Shown in pieces: positions 48,109 through 56,948 of a stretch of 64,000 nucleotides of DNA. Source of the stretch: Terriglobia bacterium (GTDB lineage: Bacteria; Acidobacteriota; Terriglobia; Acidiferrales; UBA7541). The notes below the pieces were generated by a model that did no database searches, was not told where the DNA came from, and worked only from the letters and a program-made list of their open reading frames with translations. Both the position numbers and the translations under genes were made by a program. The stretch is taken from assembly GCA_020072785.1 (NCBI GenBank), contig JAIQGG010000007.1:1-64000 (forward strand). Direction: 5' to 3'. Position 1 is the first letter of the stretch, and the number at the start of each line of letters is the position of its first letter.

Positions 48109-51102
48109 ATGGCAACACTCTTTGATCTGGGACCACAGGACGATCCGCTGGCCGGGCTGAATGAGGCGCAGCAGCGCGCAGTAACGCACAGCGAGGGGCC
48201 GCTGCTGGTGATCGCCGGTGCGGGCACGGGCAAGACCAAGGTCATCACCGAGCGGATCCGGCATCTGCTGGCCTCCAATCCCGAGCTGGGCGGGGAAAAC
48301 ATACTGGGGCTGACGTTCACGGACAAGGCCGCGGCAGAGATGAAGCACCGCGTGGTGGCCGCGGCGGGAGAGCGCGCCGAGAGCGTGACGCTGGCGACGT
48401 TCCATTCCTTCTGCAAAGAGCTGCTGGCGGAGCTGGAGCCGGAACGCGTGCTGCTGGACCAGGTGGACCACTGGATCCTGCTGCGGCGAAACCTGGCGCG
48501 GCTGCGGCTGGAGAAATTCCGGCGGCTGGCGGATCCCGGTCAATTTTTGAGCGACTTCGTGGAATTCTTCTCGCGCTGCCAGGACGAGCTAGTGAGCAGC
48601 GCGGAGTACCAGCGCTACGCCGACGCGCTGGCCGCGCAACTGGAAGCCGAGCGGGCCACGCTGGACGAGGAGACCTGCAAGGAGCGGGGCGAGCAGGCGG
48701 CGCTGCAACAGGAGATCGCGCGCGCCTACCGCACCAGCGAGGAGCTGCTGCGGGAAAAGAACCGGCTGACGTTCGGGGCGCTGCTGGCGGAGACGGCGAC
48801 GCGGCTGCGCAGCGATGCGGCGCTGCGCGCGCGGCTGCAGCAGCGCTACCAGCACATCCTGGTGGACGAATTCCAGGACACCAACATCGCGCAGCTGGAG
48901 CTGCTCTATCTGCTGGCGGCGGAACCGCGCAATATCCTGGTGGTGGGCGACAACGACCAGGCCATCTACCGCTTTCGCGGGGCGTCGTTCGGAAGCTTCA
49001 CGATTTTTCTGGAGCGCTTTGCGGGGTGGCGGCGCGGAGCGGATTCCGGGCCGTGGCGGGTAACGCTGACGGAAAACTACCGGTCGATGGCCAAGATTCT
49101 GCGGGTGGCGACGCAGGTGATCACGCAGAACGAGGTGAGCGAGGATTTTCCGAAGAAGGTGCTGAGCACGGCGCGGGGCGAGGGCGAGAAGATCCGCATC
49201 GTGGAGCTGGGGACGGCCGCGGACGAAGCACGCTGGGTGCGCGGGGAGCTGCAGCGGCTGCACGGCGCGGGGCACCGCTGGCGGGAGTTCGCGATTCTCT
49301 ACCGGCAGCATGCGCACCGCGACGCGCTGGTGGCCGAACTGCGGCGCGCGGGAATTCCGTTTTTCATCGCCAAGCTGTCGATCCTGAAGCACGGGCTGGT
49401 GCGCGACGTCCTGGCCTACCTGCGGCTGGTGGCGCGGCCCTACGACGACATTTCCTGCGCGCGGGTGCTGGCCGCGCCCGCGTGGGGTCTGGACGCCACG
49501 GGGCTGATGCGGCTGACGGAACGCGCGGCGAAGAAGCGCGGCACGCCGCTCTACGACGTGCTGCAGGCGCCGCAGGCGGAGCTGACATTCGGCGCGGCGC
49601 AGCCGGACACGAGCGGGCTGCTGGAGTTTCTCTCGGCGCAGCGCAAGACGATGCGGCGGAAGACGGCCCGGGAGATCCTGGGCGAGCTGCTGGACTGGCT
49701 GGAGCTGGCGGAGCGCGTTCCGGAAGAGGACCGGCGGTACGTGGAGCAGATGGTGAGCTTCCTGAAGGAGTGGGAGCCGAAGAGCGAGACGCGTTCGCTG
49801 CCGGAATTTCTGGAATATCTGGACTTCTACGAGCAGGCCGGCGGGACGATCAGCCTGGCGGAAGAAGGGCCGCGGGACGCGGTGCGGCTGATGACCGTGC
49901 ACGGGGCCAAGGGGCTGGAGTTTCCGCACGTGTTCATTCTGCGGATGAACGCGGGGGCGTTTCCGGTGCGGCCGCGCTCGCACGTGTTTGAGTTTCCGGA
50001 AGCGCTCATCAAAGAGGAGCGGCCGCAGGGCGATTTCCACATCCAGGAGGAGCGGCGGCTATTCTATGTGGCGCTGACGCGGGCACGGGACCGGCTGACG
50101 CTGACGACGCTGACGGACAAGAAGTCCAAGCGCTCGCCGTTTCTCGATGATTTCCTGATGGAGGCGCCGATCAAGAAGCGGGACGTGACGCAGAGCGCGC
50201 CGAATGTGCCGCCGGCGGCGGAAGCAGAGGCTGCATCCGCGGAGGCCGCGGGCCCGGGTTCGCTCTTCCCTGCTTCGGGAGCGCCGCCGCGGTTATTTTC
50301 GCGGATCGGGACGTGGGCGGAAAGTTTTCATCCGCCGGCGCCGATGCCGCTGCAACTGAGCGCCTCGGCGATCGATTCCTACCGCTCCTGCCCGCAGCGC
50401 TATCTCTTTTCGAAATTCTGGCAGCTGCCGGAAGGGCCGCGGGCGGCGATGAGCTTCGGCAGCGTGATGCACACGACGATCAAGCGTTTCGTGGGGGAAC
50501 TGCGCAAGGGCAACCGCCTGCCGTTCGAAGAGGTGGCGCACATTTTCGAAACCGAGTGGACCTCGGCGGGCTTCGAGGACGACTACCAGGAAGGCGAATA
50601 CAAGAAGGATGGCCTCGAGCAGCTGCGGGTGTTTCACGCGGCGCTGTTGGCGGAGCCGCCGCAGGTGCTGGAACAGGAAAAGAGCTTCGAGCTGCCGCTG
50701 GACAACAACATCGTGATCACGGGGCGAATCGACCAGATCAATTCCTTGGGCGGGCGGGACGTGGAGATCGTGGATTACAAGACGGGCAAGCCGAAACCGG
50801 ACGCCGCAGCGCGCAAGGACCTGCAGTTGAGCATCTATGCGCTGGCGGCGCGGGAGATTCTGGAGCTGAACCCGGTGGACCTGACGTTTCATTACCTGCT
50901 GACGAACGAAAAGCAGGTGACCTCGCGGGACGCGAAGCAACTGGACGAGGCGGTGCGCATCGTCCAAGAAGTCGCGGCGGATATCCGCGCGGGGGAGTTT
51001 CCGGCGAAGCTGGGGTTCCAGTGCCGGAGCTGCGCGTACCGGACGATCTGTCCGGCGCAGGAGGAAAGCCAAAAAGTCCAGGAGTTGCAAAAAAGGCCAT
51101 AG
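48109..51102 (+). CDS. UvrD-like helicase with C-terminal Cas4-type PD-(D/E)XK nuclease
   Basis: A 997-residue fusion. The superfamily 1A helicase has Walker A GAGTGKTKVITERI, LTFTDKAAAEMKHR, DEFQDTNIAQLELL (motif II), GDNDQAIYRFRGAS, LTENYRS, and VRLMTVHGAKGLEFPHVFI (motif V) with YVALTRARDRL (motif VI). The nuclease occupies about residues 745-990: FGSVMHTTIKRF, GRIDQINSL...VEIVDYKTGKPK (catalytic Asp, Asp, Lys). Its iron-sulfur cysteines are one in SYRSCPQRYLFSK and three in CRSCAYRTICPAQ, as in AddB and Cas4. It therefore resembles RecB/AddAB-like end-processing enzymes in one chain and is probably involved in recombination repair. ATG 48109 is chosen over TTG 48106. No LexA-type motif was seen upstream. 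Confidence 0.93.
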   Translation: MATLFDLGPQDDPLAGLNEAQQRAVTHSEGPLLVIAGAGTGKTKVITERIRHLLASNPELGGENILGLTFTDKAAAEMKHRVVAAAGERAESVTLATFHSFCKELLAELEPERVLLDQVDHWILLRRNLARLRLEKFRRLADPGQFLSDFVEFFSRCQDELVSSAEYQRYADALAAQLEAERATLDEETCKERGEQAALQQEIARAYRTSEELLREKNRLTFGALLAETATRLRSDAALRARLQQRYQHILVDEFQDTNIAQLELLYLLAAEPRNILVVGDNDQAIYRFRGASFGSFTIFLERFAGWRRGADSGPWRVTLTENYRSMAKILRVATQVITQNEVSEDFPKKVLSTARGEGEKIRIVELGTAADEARWVRGELQRLHGAGHRWREFAILYRQHAHRDALVAELRRAGIPFFIAKLSILKHGLVRDVLAYLRLVARPYDDISCARVLAAPAWGLDATGLMRLTERAAKKRGTPLYDVLQAPQAELTFGAAQPDTSGLLEFLSAQRKTMRRKTAREILGELLDWLELAERVPEEDRRYVEQMVSFLKEWEPKSETRSLPEFLEYLDFYEQAGGTISLAEEGPRDAVRLMTVHGAKGLEFPHVFILRMNAGAFPVRPRSHVFEFPEALIKEERPQGDFHIQEERRLFYVALTRARDRLTLTTLTDKKSKRSPFLDDFLMEAPIKKRDVTQSAPNVPPAAEAEAASAEAAGPGSLFPASGAPPRLFSRIGTWAESFHPPAPMPLQLSASAIDSYRSCPQRYLFSKFWQLPEGPRAAMSFGSVMHTTIKRFVGELRKGNRLPFEEVAHIFETEWTSAGFEDDYQEGEYKKDGLEQLRVFHAALLAEPPQVLEQEKSFELPLDNNIVITGRIDQINSLGGRDVEIVDYKTGKPKPDAAARKDLQLSIYALAAREILELNPVDLTFHYLLTNEKQVTSRDAKQLDEAVRIVQEVAADIRAGEFPAKLGFQCRSCAYRTICPAQEESQKVQELQKRP

Positions 51103-51118
51103 CGGTGAGGCGGCAAAG

Positions 51119-51502
51119 ATGGATCGGGAATGCTTCGTCAAGCTCGTGGAGGAAGTACTGGAGGCACTTCCGGCGGAGTTTCGTAAACGGATACATAACC
51201 TCGCTGTTCTAGTCGAAAACCGACCACCCAAACGATCATCGAGAAAAACACGCGGGAGTGCTCAGAAGGCTGGCTTCGAGAAGACTGCTCGTGTGGTCTT
51301 AGGAATCTATCAAGGCGTCCCAGCTACCAAGAGGAGTGTGTTTGACCCATCCGCTGGGCCAGACCGCATCGTCCTCTACCAGAAGAACATCGAGGAGGTC
51401 TGCTCCAATGAAGCCGAAATCCGTCACGAGGTCAGGCAGACAGTCCTCCACGAACTGGGGCATTATTTCGGGATGGACGAGGCCCAACTGAAGGATGTCT
51501 AG
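51119..51502 (+). CDS. Small zincin-like metallopeptidase family protein
   Basis: The 127-residue product (MDRECFVKLVEEVLEALPAE) belongs to the family of short minimal zincins: PAEFRKRIHNLAVLVENRPP, LGIYQGVPATKR, PDRIVLYQKNIEEVC and the active-site motif RQTVLHELGHYFGMDEAQL, containing HExGH with the usual trailing Asp. The family is often near DNA-metabolism genes and has no proven substrate. It starts 17 bp after the helicase-nuclease and is probably co-transcribed. Confidence 0.88.
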   Translation: MDRECFVKLVEEVLEALPAEFRKRIHNLAVLVENRPPKRSSRKTRGSAQKAGFEKTARVVLGIYQGVPATKRSVFDPSAGPDRIVLYQKNIEEVCSNEAEIRHEVRQTVLHELGHYFGMDEAQLKDV

Positions 51503-51577
51503 GCATTGCTAGCGGGAGAGATTTTTCTGCGCCCCGGGCGCCTCGAAATGCCGGGGTTGAGTTTTTCCGCAGCCGGC

Positions 51578-51617
51578 GAAAAGGAAAAGGGCGCTGACGG
51601 TGCGGCTGCCAGCGCCC
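51578..51617 (-). terminator. Terminator of the 18-residue peptide gene
   Basis: On the minus strand perfect 8-bp arms GGGCGCTG / CAGCGCCC are followed by TTTTCCTTTTCGCC. It lies 22 bp after the stop of the peptide at 51639. Confidence 0.8.
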
Positions 51618-51638
51618 TGAGGATCCCGAGAACGATAC

Positions 51639-51695
51639 TTACTTGCCCTTTTTCTTGGGCTGTTTCTTTGCTTCCCTCTTGGGTTTGTTCTTCAT
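51639..51695 (-). CDS. 18-residue lysine-rich peptide
   Basis: ATG 51695 is preceded on the minus strand by GGAGG with a 6-nt spacing, and the frame reads MKNKPKREAKKQPKKKGK then TAA. Half of the residues are lysine or arginine. A strong terminator follows after 22 bp, so ribosome-binding site, frame and terminator form a complete tiny transcription unit. The peptide could bind RNA, DNA or ribosomes by charge; this is inference. No promoter was identified with confidence. Confidence 0.55.
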   Translation of the reverse strand: MKNKPKREAKKQPKKKGK

Positions 51696-51815
51696 CGTGA
51701 ACCTCCTTCCAGATGCATGCGGCGATCCGCGGGCGAACGCGGCGCGCGCCCCGCAGTTGCGATGCGGGCATCGTCCTGCCGCGTCCAGGATATTACTGCA
51801 GAAGGGCCCGGCACG

Positions 51816-52904
51816 CTATGGCAAACCGACAAAATAACCGTCGCGAGCGAGAATGGAGAGGCCGGGGCGCTTCACGCGGATTTCGATGGAGTGGTAGTCG
51901 AGGGAGCGGTCGGTGCCGCGAGGGGTGTAGGCGAGGGTGTACTGGTTGCGGGCCTCTTCGGAAACGGCGGAGTACAGGCGCTCCATCTCCTCGCGCTGCG
52001 CCGCGTAGAAAACGTCGCCGCCGGTGGCATGGGCGAATTTCGAAAGCGTGGTAAGGCGGCGGTTGAAGAAAGCGTTGCCGACGCCAACGCCATAGACGGA
52101 GATGCCCGCGGTGAGCAGGGAGCGCACCGTGTCGTCGAAGCTCATGGAGTTGTGCTTGGAATTGACGCCGTCGGAGATGAGGAAGATGAGCTTGCGGCGG
52201 TCGCGGCCGCGGTCCTTGAGCAACTGGGCGGCGGCATAGACGGCGTCGTCCACGGCCTTGGTGGGCTGGCCCTTGAGGATCCTGGCCGAAGGCGGAATCT
52301 GCGAAGCGCCGGGCGCGGGGATACCGTTGATCTTGGGGCCGGAACCGAGAGGCCCGCCGGCGGGAGCGGGAGCAGGGGAGCTTCTGACGGTGACGCGCTG
52401 GAGCTGGGTGAGGAGGACGTCGGGATCCGAGGTGAAGCCCTTGCCCGGGTAGAAAAACTGGTCGAAGCGGGCGACGCAGACCTCGTCATTGCGGCTGAAG
52501 CCCGCGGCCAGCGTGGGGAGCGTGGCGGCGACCTGTTCGGCGACGCGGTTCTCGAGGTCGTTGTCAATCAGGATGACGACAGAGAGCGGGAAGGGGTCGC
52601 TTGAGAAGACGTCAATGTGCTGTTCGACGTCGTCCTCCAAGACCCGAAATTCGTCGCGGGTCAAATCGGGGACGATACGGCCTGCGGCGTCCTTGACGAT
52701 GACCGGGACGACGACGAGGCTGGTAGTAACGCGGATGCGCGTCTGCACATCCTCCTGCTGCGGGGGAGGCGGGCTCGCCGGGGCGGGGCGCGGCGGGGAA
52801 GTCTGGGTCTGGGCCGCCAGGAAAGGTCCCGGGAGCAGGAGCAGAATGCACAACAGGAAGGCGAGGCTGCAGACGGCGGTGCGAGTTTTGCGTGTACAAT
52901 TCAT
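51816..52904 (-). CDS. Secreted VWA-domain protein of the acidobacterial type, altered MIDAS
   Basis: A 362-residue exported protein. The signal peptide (SLAFLLCILLLLPGPFLAAQ) precedes a proline-rich linker and the VWA-related domain: VTTSLVVVPVIVKDAAGRIV, DLTRDEFRVLEDDVEQHIDV, LIFLISDGVNSK, and the C-terminal EEARNQYTLAYTPRGTDRSLDYHSIEIRVKR. The metal-binding MIDAS motif, DxSxS in functional VWA domains, reads DNDLE here (VVILIDNDLENRV), so divalent metal binding is doubtful. It also has an extra glycine/proline-rich insert near residues 175-205. It is divergent from the next VWA gene. Confidence 0.88.
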   Translation of the reverse strand: MNCTRKTRTAVCSLAFLLCILLLLPGPFLAAQTQTSPPRPAPASPPPPQQEDVQTRIRVTTSLVVVPVIVKDAAGRIVPDLTRDEFRVLEDDVEQHIDVFSSDPFPLSVVILIDNDLENRVAEQVAATLPTLAAGFSRNDEVCVARFDQFFYPGKGFTSDPDVLLTQLQRVTVRSSPAPAPAGGPLGSGPKINGIPAPGASQIPPSARILKGQPTKAVDDAVYAAAQLLKDRGRDRRKLIFLISDGVNSKHNSMSFDDTVRSLLTAGISVYGVGVGNAFFNRRLTTLSKFAHATGGDVFYAAQREEMERLYSAVSEEARNQYTLAYTPRGTDRSLDYHSIEIRVKRPGLSILARDGYFVGLP

Positions 52905-53034
52905 GGTTGTGAGGTCCGACGTTCCGCGCGATCCGGGTGACGCATCTTCCCGGGCACGAGCTGCATCCTAAGATGCCGGGGACGGTGGATGGCGATGTCT
53001 CCGGAGAAACGCTCCCTTTCGAGGCGATTATACA

Positions 53035-53997
53035 ATGCACAGGGCAAAGAACTGGATGTGGATCGCGATGCTGTCTCTCGGGGGAGGACTGCTGGCCTGG
53101 ACCGCGGGGGCGCAGGAGCCCATCGCGCAGGCGCCGGTGATCCGCACACAGGTGAACCTGGTCAACGTGTTTGCGACGGTGCGGGACAAGAACAAGCGCA
53201 TCGTGACGGACCTGAAACAGGACAATTTCCGGGTCTTCGAGGACAACAAGGAAGAGAAGATCGCGTTCTTCTCCCGGGAAACGGCGTTGCCGGTGACCCT
53301 GGGGCTGCTGATCGACACCAGCGGCAGCGAAAGCAACCGGCTGGGCGCGGAGCAGGAAGCGGCGTCGCGATTTTTGAACCGGGTGCTGCGCAAGGGCGAC
53401 CTGGCCATGGAGATCAGCTTTGACACGGACGTGGACCTGCTCTCGGACTTTACCGACGACCGCGGGCAACTGGAGCGCGGGATCCAGCGGGCCCGGATCA
53501 ACGCGCCGAGCGGCGGGGGCATCAACCCCGGGCCGATCCCGCAAAGCCAGACCGGGGGTACGCATTTCTATGACGCGGTGTACCTGGCATGCACGGACAA
53601 GCTGGCCACGGAAGCGGGGCGCAAGGCGCTGGTGATCATCACCGACGCGTTCGACGAGGGGAGCAAGCTGCGCGTGGAGGAAGCCATCGAAGCGGCGCAG
53701 CGCACGGATACGGTCATCCACATTCTGCTGGTGCACGATCCGGGTTATCCGACCGGCGCGGGAATCGCGAAGAAGATCACGGAAGAGACGGGCGGACGGC
53801 TGATCGACGTGTACAGCGAGAAGCGGCTGGAAGAGGCGTTCGATCAGATTTCGGAAGAATTGCGCAGCCAGTACACGCTGGGCTACTACCCGAGCAACAC
53901 CAACCATGACGGGAAGTACCGCAAGATCAAGATCGAGATGAGCAGCAAAGACCTGAAGGTGCTGGCGCGCAAGGGATATTACGCGCCGAAGAGCTAG
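53035..53997 (+). CDS. Secreted VWA-domain protein of the acidobacterial type
   Basis: A 320-residue exported protein with signal segment (MWIAMLSLGGGLLAWTAGAQ) and a complete VWA-related domain: QVNLVNVFATVRDKNKRIVT, DNFRVFEDNKEEKIAFFSRE, the intact MIDAS LLIDTSGSESNRL, GGTHFYDAVYLACTDKLATE, LVIITDAFDEGSKL and the ending RSQYTLGYYPSNTNHDGKYRKIKI. ATG 53035 is directly preceded by TATACA, which looks like a -10 element; the second ATG at 53056 is an alternative start. Function in the phylum is unproven; surface or periplasmic protein binding is likely. Confidence 0.88.
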   Translation: MHRAKNWMWIAMLSLGGGLLAWTAGAQEPIAQAPVIRTQVNLVNVFATVRDKNKRIVTDLKQDNFRVFEDNKEEKIAFFSRETALPVTLGLLIDTSGSESNRLGAEQEAASRFLNRVLRKGDLAMEISFDTDVDLLSDFTDDRGQLERGIQRARINAPSGGGINPGPIPQSQTGGTHFYDAVYLACTDKLATEAGRKALVIITDAFDEGSKLRVEEAIEAAQRTDTVIHILLVHDPGYPTGAGIAKKITEETGGRLIDVYSEKRLEEAFDQISEELRSQYTLGYYPSNTNHDGKYRKIKIEMSSKDLKVLARKGYYAPKS

Positions 53998-54215
53998 GAG
54001 CGGCACCGCAAACTGCGCCCCTACCTAGGCTGATATTGCAGCAACGGGATGAATTGCGGCTGATGCCGCAGAGAGCGAAACCACGAGTTGCCGCCCTCCC
54101 CGCGGCGCCGAGTTAATTTGCGGGCGGCGGCACAAAACCTTCCTGAAGCGCGCGGCCGCGGATTTCCCAAAAAACAAGCGAATGGTCCGGCGATCCCGGC
54201 GAAACAAGCCTGCCG
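53998..54215. other. Gap between convergent VWA genes
   Basis: These 218 bp separate the ends of two convergent VWA genes. No ORF with a ribosome-binding site and no clear terminator hairpin was found. Confidence 0.4.
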
Positions 54216-55265
54216 CTATTTTGCGGCGGGCCTGCCGGGAGTGGTGTCGATCACGCGGGCGTAGTAGCCGCGGCGAGCGCGGACCTGTAGGCCCTTGCGG
54301 TCCACCACCTCGATTTTGATCTTGTGATACTTGCCGTTGGCCACGTAGTTGGTGGGGTTGTAGGCGAGCGAATACTGGTTGCGGAGCTCGTCGCCGATAT
54401 CCTGGAAGGACTGGTCGAGATCGTCGACGTGATAGGGGAAGAAGGCGCGGCCGCCGGTCTCTTCGGCGATATCCTCGAGGATTTTGTCGCCGTCGGTCTT
54501 GGCAAACTTGCGATCGCCGGTCTTGGAGGGGTCGGTCTGGCTGAGGGAGACCCACTGCGTGCTGGTGCTGATGGTATAGATGACCACGCTGGTGCGCTGG
54601 GCCATTTCGATGGCTTCGGCGCGGGTATGTTCGGAGAGATTGTCCTCGCCGTCGCTGATGAGGATCATGACGCGGCGGACGACGTCGGGCTGGTCGCCGG
54701 GGGGGCGCGGGGGGTGGCTGAGTTCGTTGCTGCAGGCTGCGTAGATGGCGTCGTAGACGGCGGTGCCGCCACCGGCCTTCATCTTCATGATTTCGTCGCG
54801 CAGCCGCCCGGCGTCCTCGGTGAAGCCCTGCAGGACGTAGGGGCGGTCGTCGAAGGTCATGACGAAGGACTGGTCCTTGCCGCGGCGCAGGACGTTGTAG
54901 AGGAAGCCGACGGCGGCGTCCTTTTCAAACTGGATGCGCTCGCGGATGCTGTTGGAGGTGTCGAGCAGCATGCCGATGCGCAGTGGCAGATCGGTCTGGC
55001 GGCTGAAGTAGCGGATGTCCTGGGGCTTGCCGTCGTCGAAAACGCGGAAGCTGTCCTTGTCGAGGTCGGCGACGAGCTTGTTGCGGCGGTTGAGGACCGT
55101 AAAGAGGACGTCGACGAGGTTGATCTCGCGAGTGATGGCCTGGGCGGAGCGCTGCGGCGCGGGCTCCTGCGGCGGAGGAGGCGGCGGAGTCGGCTGCTGG
55201 GCGGAAGTGCCCGCCGCAGTGAGGAGAGCCGCGAGGAGAAGCAGGGGAAGGGCTTTGCGTCGCAT
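54216..55265 (-). CDS. Secreted VWA-domain protein of the acidobacterial type
   Basis: A 349-residue exported protein: signal peptide (LPLLLLAALLTAAGTSAQQ), a run of prolines, then the VWA-related domain: AITREINLVDVLFTVLNRRN, DSFRVFDDGKPQDIRYFSRQ, MIDAS LLDTSNSIRERI, GGTAVYDAIYAACSNELSHP, MILISDGEDNLSEHTRAEAI, and the C-terminal RNQYSLAYNPTNYVANGKYH. The start is one of two adjacent ATGs (55268/55265); AGGA spacing favours 55265. It is the third VWA gene in 3.5 kb, closest in length and motifs to the second. Confidence 0.88.
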   Translation of the reverse strand: MRRKALPLLLLAALLTAAGTSAQQPTPPPPPPQEPAPQRSAQAITREINLVDVLFTVLNRRNKLVADLDKDSFRVFDDGKPQDIRYFSRQTDLPLRIGMLLDTSNSIRERIQFEKDAAVGFLYNVLRRGKDQSFVMTFDDRPYVLQGFTEDAGRLRDEIMKMKAGGGTAVYDAIYAACSNELSHPPRPPGDQPDVVRRVMILISDGEDNLSEHTRAEAIEMAQRTSVVIYTISTSTQWVSLSQTDPSKTGDRKFAKTDGDKILEDIAEETGGRAFFPYHVDDLDQSFQDIGDELRNQYSLAYNPTNYVANGKYHKIKIEVVDRKGLQVRARRGYYARVIDTTPGRPAAK

Positions 55266-55312
55266 CATGTTCCTGTGCACCTGAAAAGTATAGAGACGCG
55301 GCGGACGAAGCG

Positions 55313-56302
55313 TCAATGCGCGGCGTCCAGTTGTGCGTCCAGCCGCCGCGGGTCTTCGCCGGCGGCCGCGGCGAGCTGCCGCAGATAGCCGCGCAGCGCT
55401 TCCGGCAGCGGGGCGCGCACGTCGAGGGTCTCGCCGGTGCGCGGATGCGCGAAGACCAGGCGCGCGGCGTGCAGGAAATTGCGGCCCAGCGCGGGCAGCT
55501 CCGTCTTGCCGACATGCTCGCAGCGCTCCGCGCCGTACAGCGTGTCCCCCACGACGGGATGGCGCAGCGCGGAGAAGTGTACCCGAATCTGATGCGTTCT
55601 GCCCGTGTGCAGTTGCACTTCGACTAGAGTGCAGCCGCCGACGCGGGCCAGGACGCGCCAGTCGGTGCGGGCCTCGCGGGAGCGGCCGGCGGTCTTCTTG
55701 CGGGCGCTCATGCGCGTGCGCTGGCGGAGGTCGCGGCCGATGGCCATCTCGATGCGGCCGTGCTCCTGGGAGAGCTGGCCCTCGACGAGGGCCACGTAGG
55801 TCTTGGAGATTTCGCGGCGCTGGAAGATGTCGCTGAGGCGGGCGTGGGCGAAATCGTTTTTGGCGACAATGATGGCGCCGGAGGTGTCCTTGTCGAGACG
55901 ATGGACGATGCCCGGGCGAAGGATGCCGCCGCCCTTGGAGAGGGCCTGGCCGCGGCCGAGGAGGGCGTTGACGAGGGTGCCGCTGGGGTGGCCGGCGCCG
56001 GCGTGCACGATCATGCCCGCGGGCTTGTTGACCACGAGCAGATCGTCGTCTTCGTAAAGGATTTCGAGGGGGATGGATTCTGGCGCGGCGTGCGGGACGG
56101 GGCGGGGCTGTGGTTCGATCTCCACGCGCTCGGCGCCGCGCAGGCGCAGAGCGCCTTTGGCGGGAGCGCCGTTGACACGGACCAGGCCGGCTTCAATCAG
56201 CTCCTGGATGCGGGTGCGGCTGAGCTCTGGGATGCGGGCGGCAAGGTAGCGGTCGAGGCGGAGGCCCGCGTCTTCGGAGGCGACGAGGAATTGCTTTTTC
56301 AT
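55313..56302 (-). CDS. RluA-family 23S rRNA pseudouridine synthase (RluD type)
   Basis: It isomerises uridines in large-subunit rRNA, most likely helix 69 if it is RluD. The 329-residue product from ATG 56302 has an N-terminal S4 domain (LDRYLAARIPELSRTRIQEL) and the catalytic loop GIVHRLDKDTSGAIIVAKN with the essential Asp, followed by LVEVQLHTGRTHQIRVHFSA and RHPVVGDTLYG. Its start overlaps the lspA stop by four bases (ATGA), so the two are coupled. The frame is open far upstream, but that part is the shadow of lspA. Confidence 0.92.
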   Translation of the reverse strand: MKKQFLVASEDAGLRLDRYLAARIPELSRTRIQELIEAGLVRVNGAPAKGALRLRGAERVEIEPQPRPVPHAAPESIPLEILYEDDDLLVVNKPAGMIVHAGAGHPSGTLVNALLGRGQALSKGGGILRPGIVHRLDKDTSGAIIVAKNDFAHARLSDIFQRREISKTYVALVEGQLSQEHGRIEMAIGRDLRQRTRMSARKKTAGRSREARTDWRVLARVGGCTLVEVQLHTGRTHQIRVHFSALRHPVVGDTLYGAERCEHVGKTELPALGRNFLHAARLVFAHPRTGETLDVRAPLPEALRGYLRQLAAAAGEDPRRLDAQLDAAH

Positions 56303-56814
56303 CCGGGATGTTTCCGCGCGGTTTCCGGTGCGGGGCGTCTGCCGCCGAAGAAGGCGTCGAGGAGGACCAGGGCGGCGCCGATGGTGATGGCGGAATCGGC
56401 GACGTTGAAGGCGGGCCAGTGATAGGTGCCCAGCCAGACTTCGAGGAAGTCGGTGACCGCGCCATGGACAATGCGGTCGGTGAGGTTGCCGGTGGCGCCG
56501 CCGAGGAGCAATGCCAGGCCCGCGGCGGAGAGGCGGCCGCTGCTGCGGTCGGCGACGAGAAACCAGGCGAGCGCGCCAATGACCACGAGGGAGCCGGCGA
56601 TGAGGGCGACGCGCAGCCAGGGCGAGGCGGTGCCGGAGAACATGCCGAAGGCGATGCCGGGATTGCGGCTGTGCACGAGATAGACAAAGTGGGGGAAAAG
56701 CTCGTGGCGGTAGCCTTCGGGCGTCTGGGTCTCGAACCAGGCCTTGGTGGCGCGGTCGGCGAGAACCACCGCGAGGGTGAGCCAGAGCCAGCGGAGGCGG
56801 GAAGTAAACGTCAT
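56299..56814 (-). CDS. lspA: Lipoprotein signal peptidase
   Basis: LspA cleaves the signal peptide of diacylglyceryl-prolipoproteins in the inner membrane. The 171-residue product has four membrane helices and the catalytic aspartates in GGATGNLTDRIVHGAVTDFLEV and YHWPAFNVADSAITIGA; the N-terminal helix contains VLADRATKAWF and RNPGIAFGMF. Length is normal. It is coupled to the downstream pseudouridine synthase. The large lipoprotein at 23.5-26.8 kb is one likely client. Confidence 0.95.
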   Translation of the reverse strand: MTFTSRLRWLWLTLAVVLADRATKAWFETQTPEGYRHELFPHFVYLVHSRNPGIAFGMFSGTASPWLRVALIAGSLVVIGALAWFLVADRSSGRLSAAGLALLLGGATGNLTDRIVHGAVTDFLEVWLGTYHWPAFNVADSAITIGAALVLLDAFFGGRRPAPETARKHPG

Positions 56815-56825
56815 GAGATTCTCGG

Positions 56826-56868
56826 GGAAGAGAAAAGCAGATTCCTCGCTTCGCTCGGAATGACACTG
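56826..56868 (-). repeat. Dispersed MSFRxKRGICFSL element, single copy
   Basis: Read on the minus strand it contains GTCATTCCGAGCGAAGCGAG and then GAATCTGCTTTTCTCTT, the core of the tandem unit at 15.7-16.1 kb. It sits alone in the 134-bp gap between ileS and lspA. Confidence 0.75.
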
Positions 56869-56948
56869 AGGCGATGGAGGGTCAATTCAGTCATGGGCGA
56901 TGGGCCGTGGCACTCCAATGATGGTGCGTTGTAGCGCAAGTCAGTATG

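Noticed and set aside
55313-56866. 517-codon frame extending the pseudouridine synthase upstream
   Set aside because: The upstream 188 codons are the shifted-frame shadow of lspA and begin in the dispersed repeat; the real start is ATG 56302.
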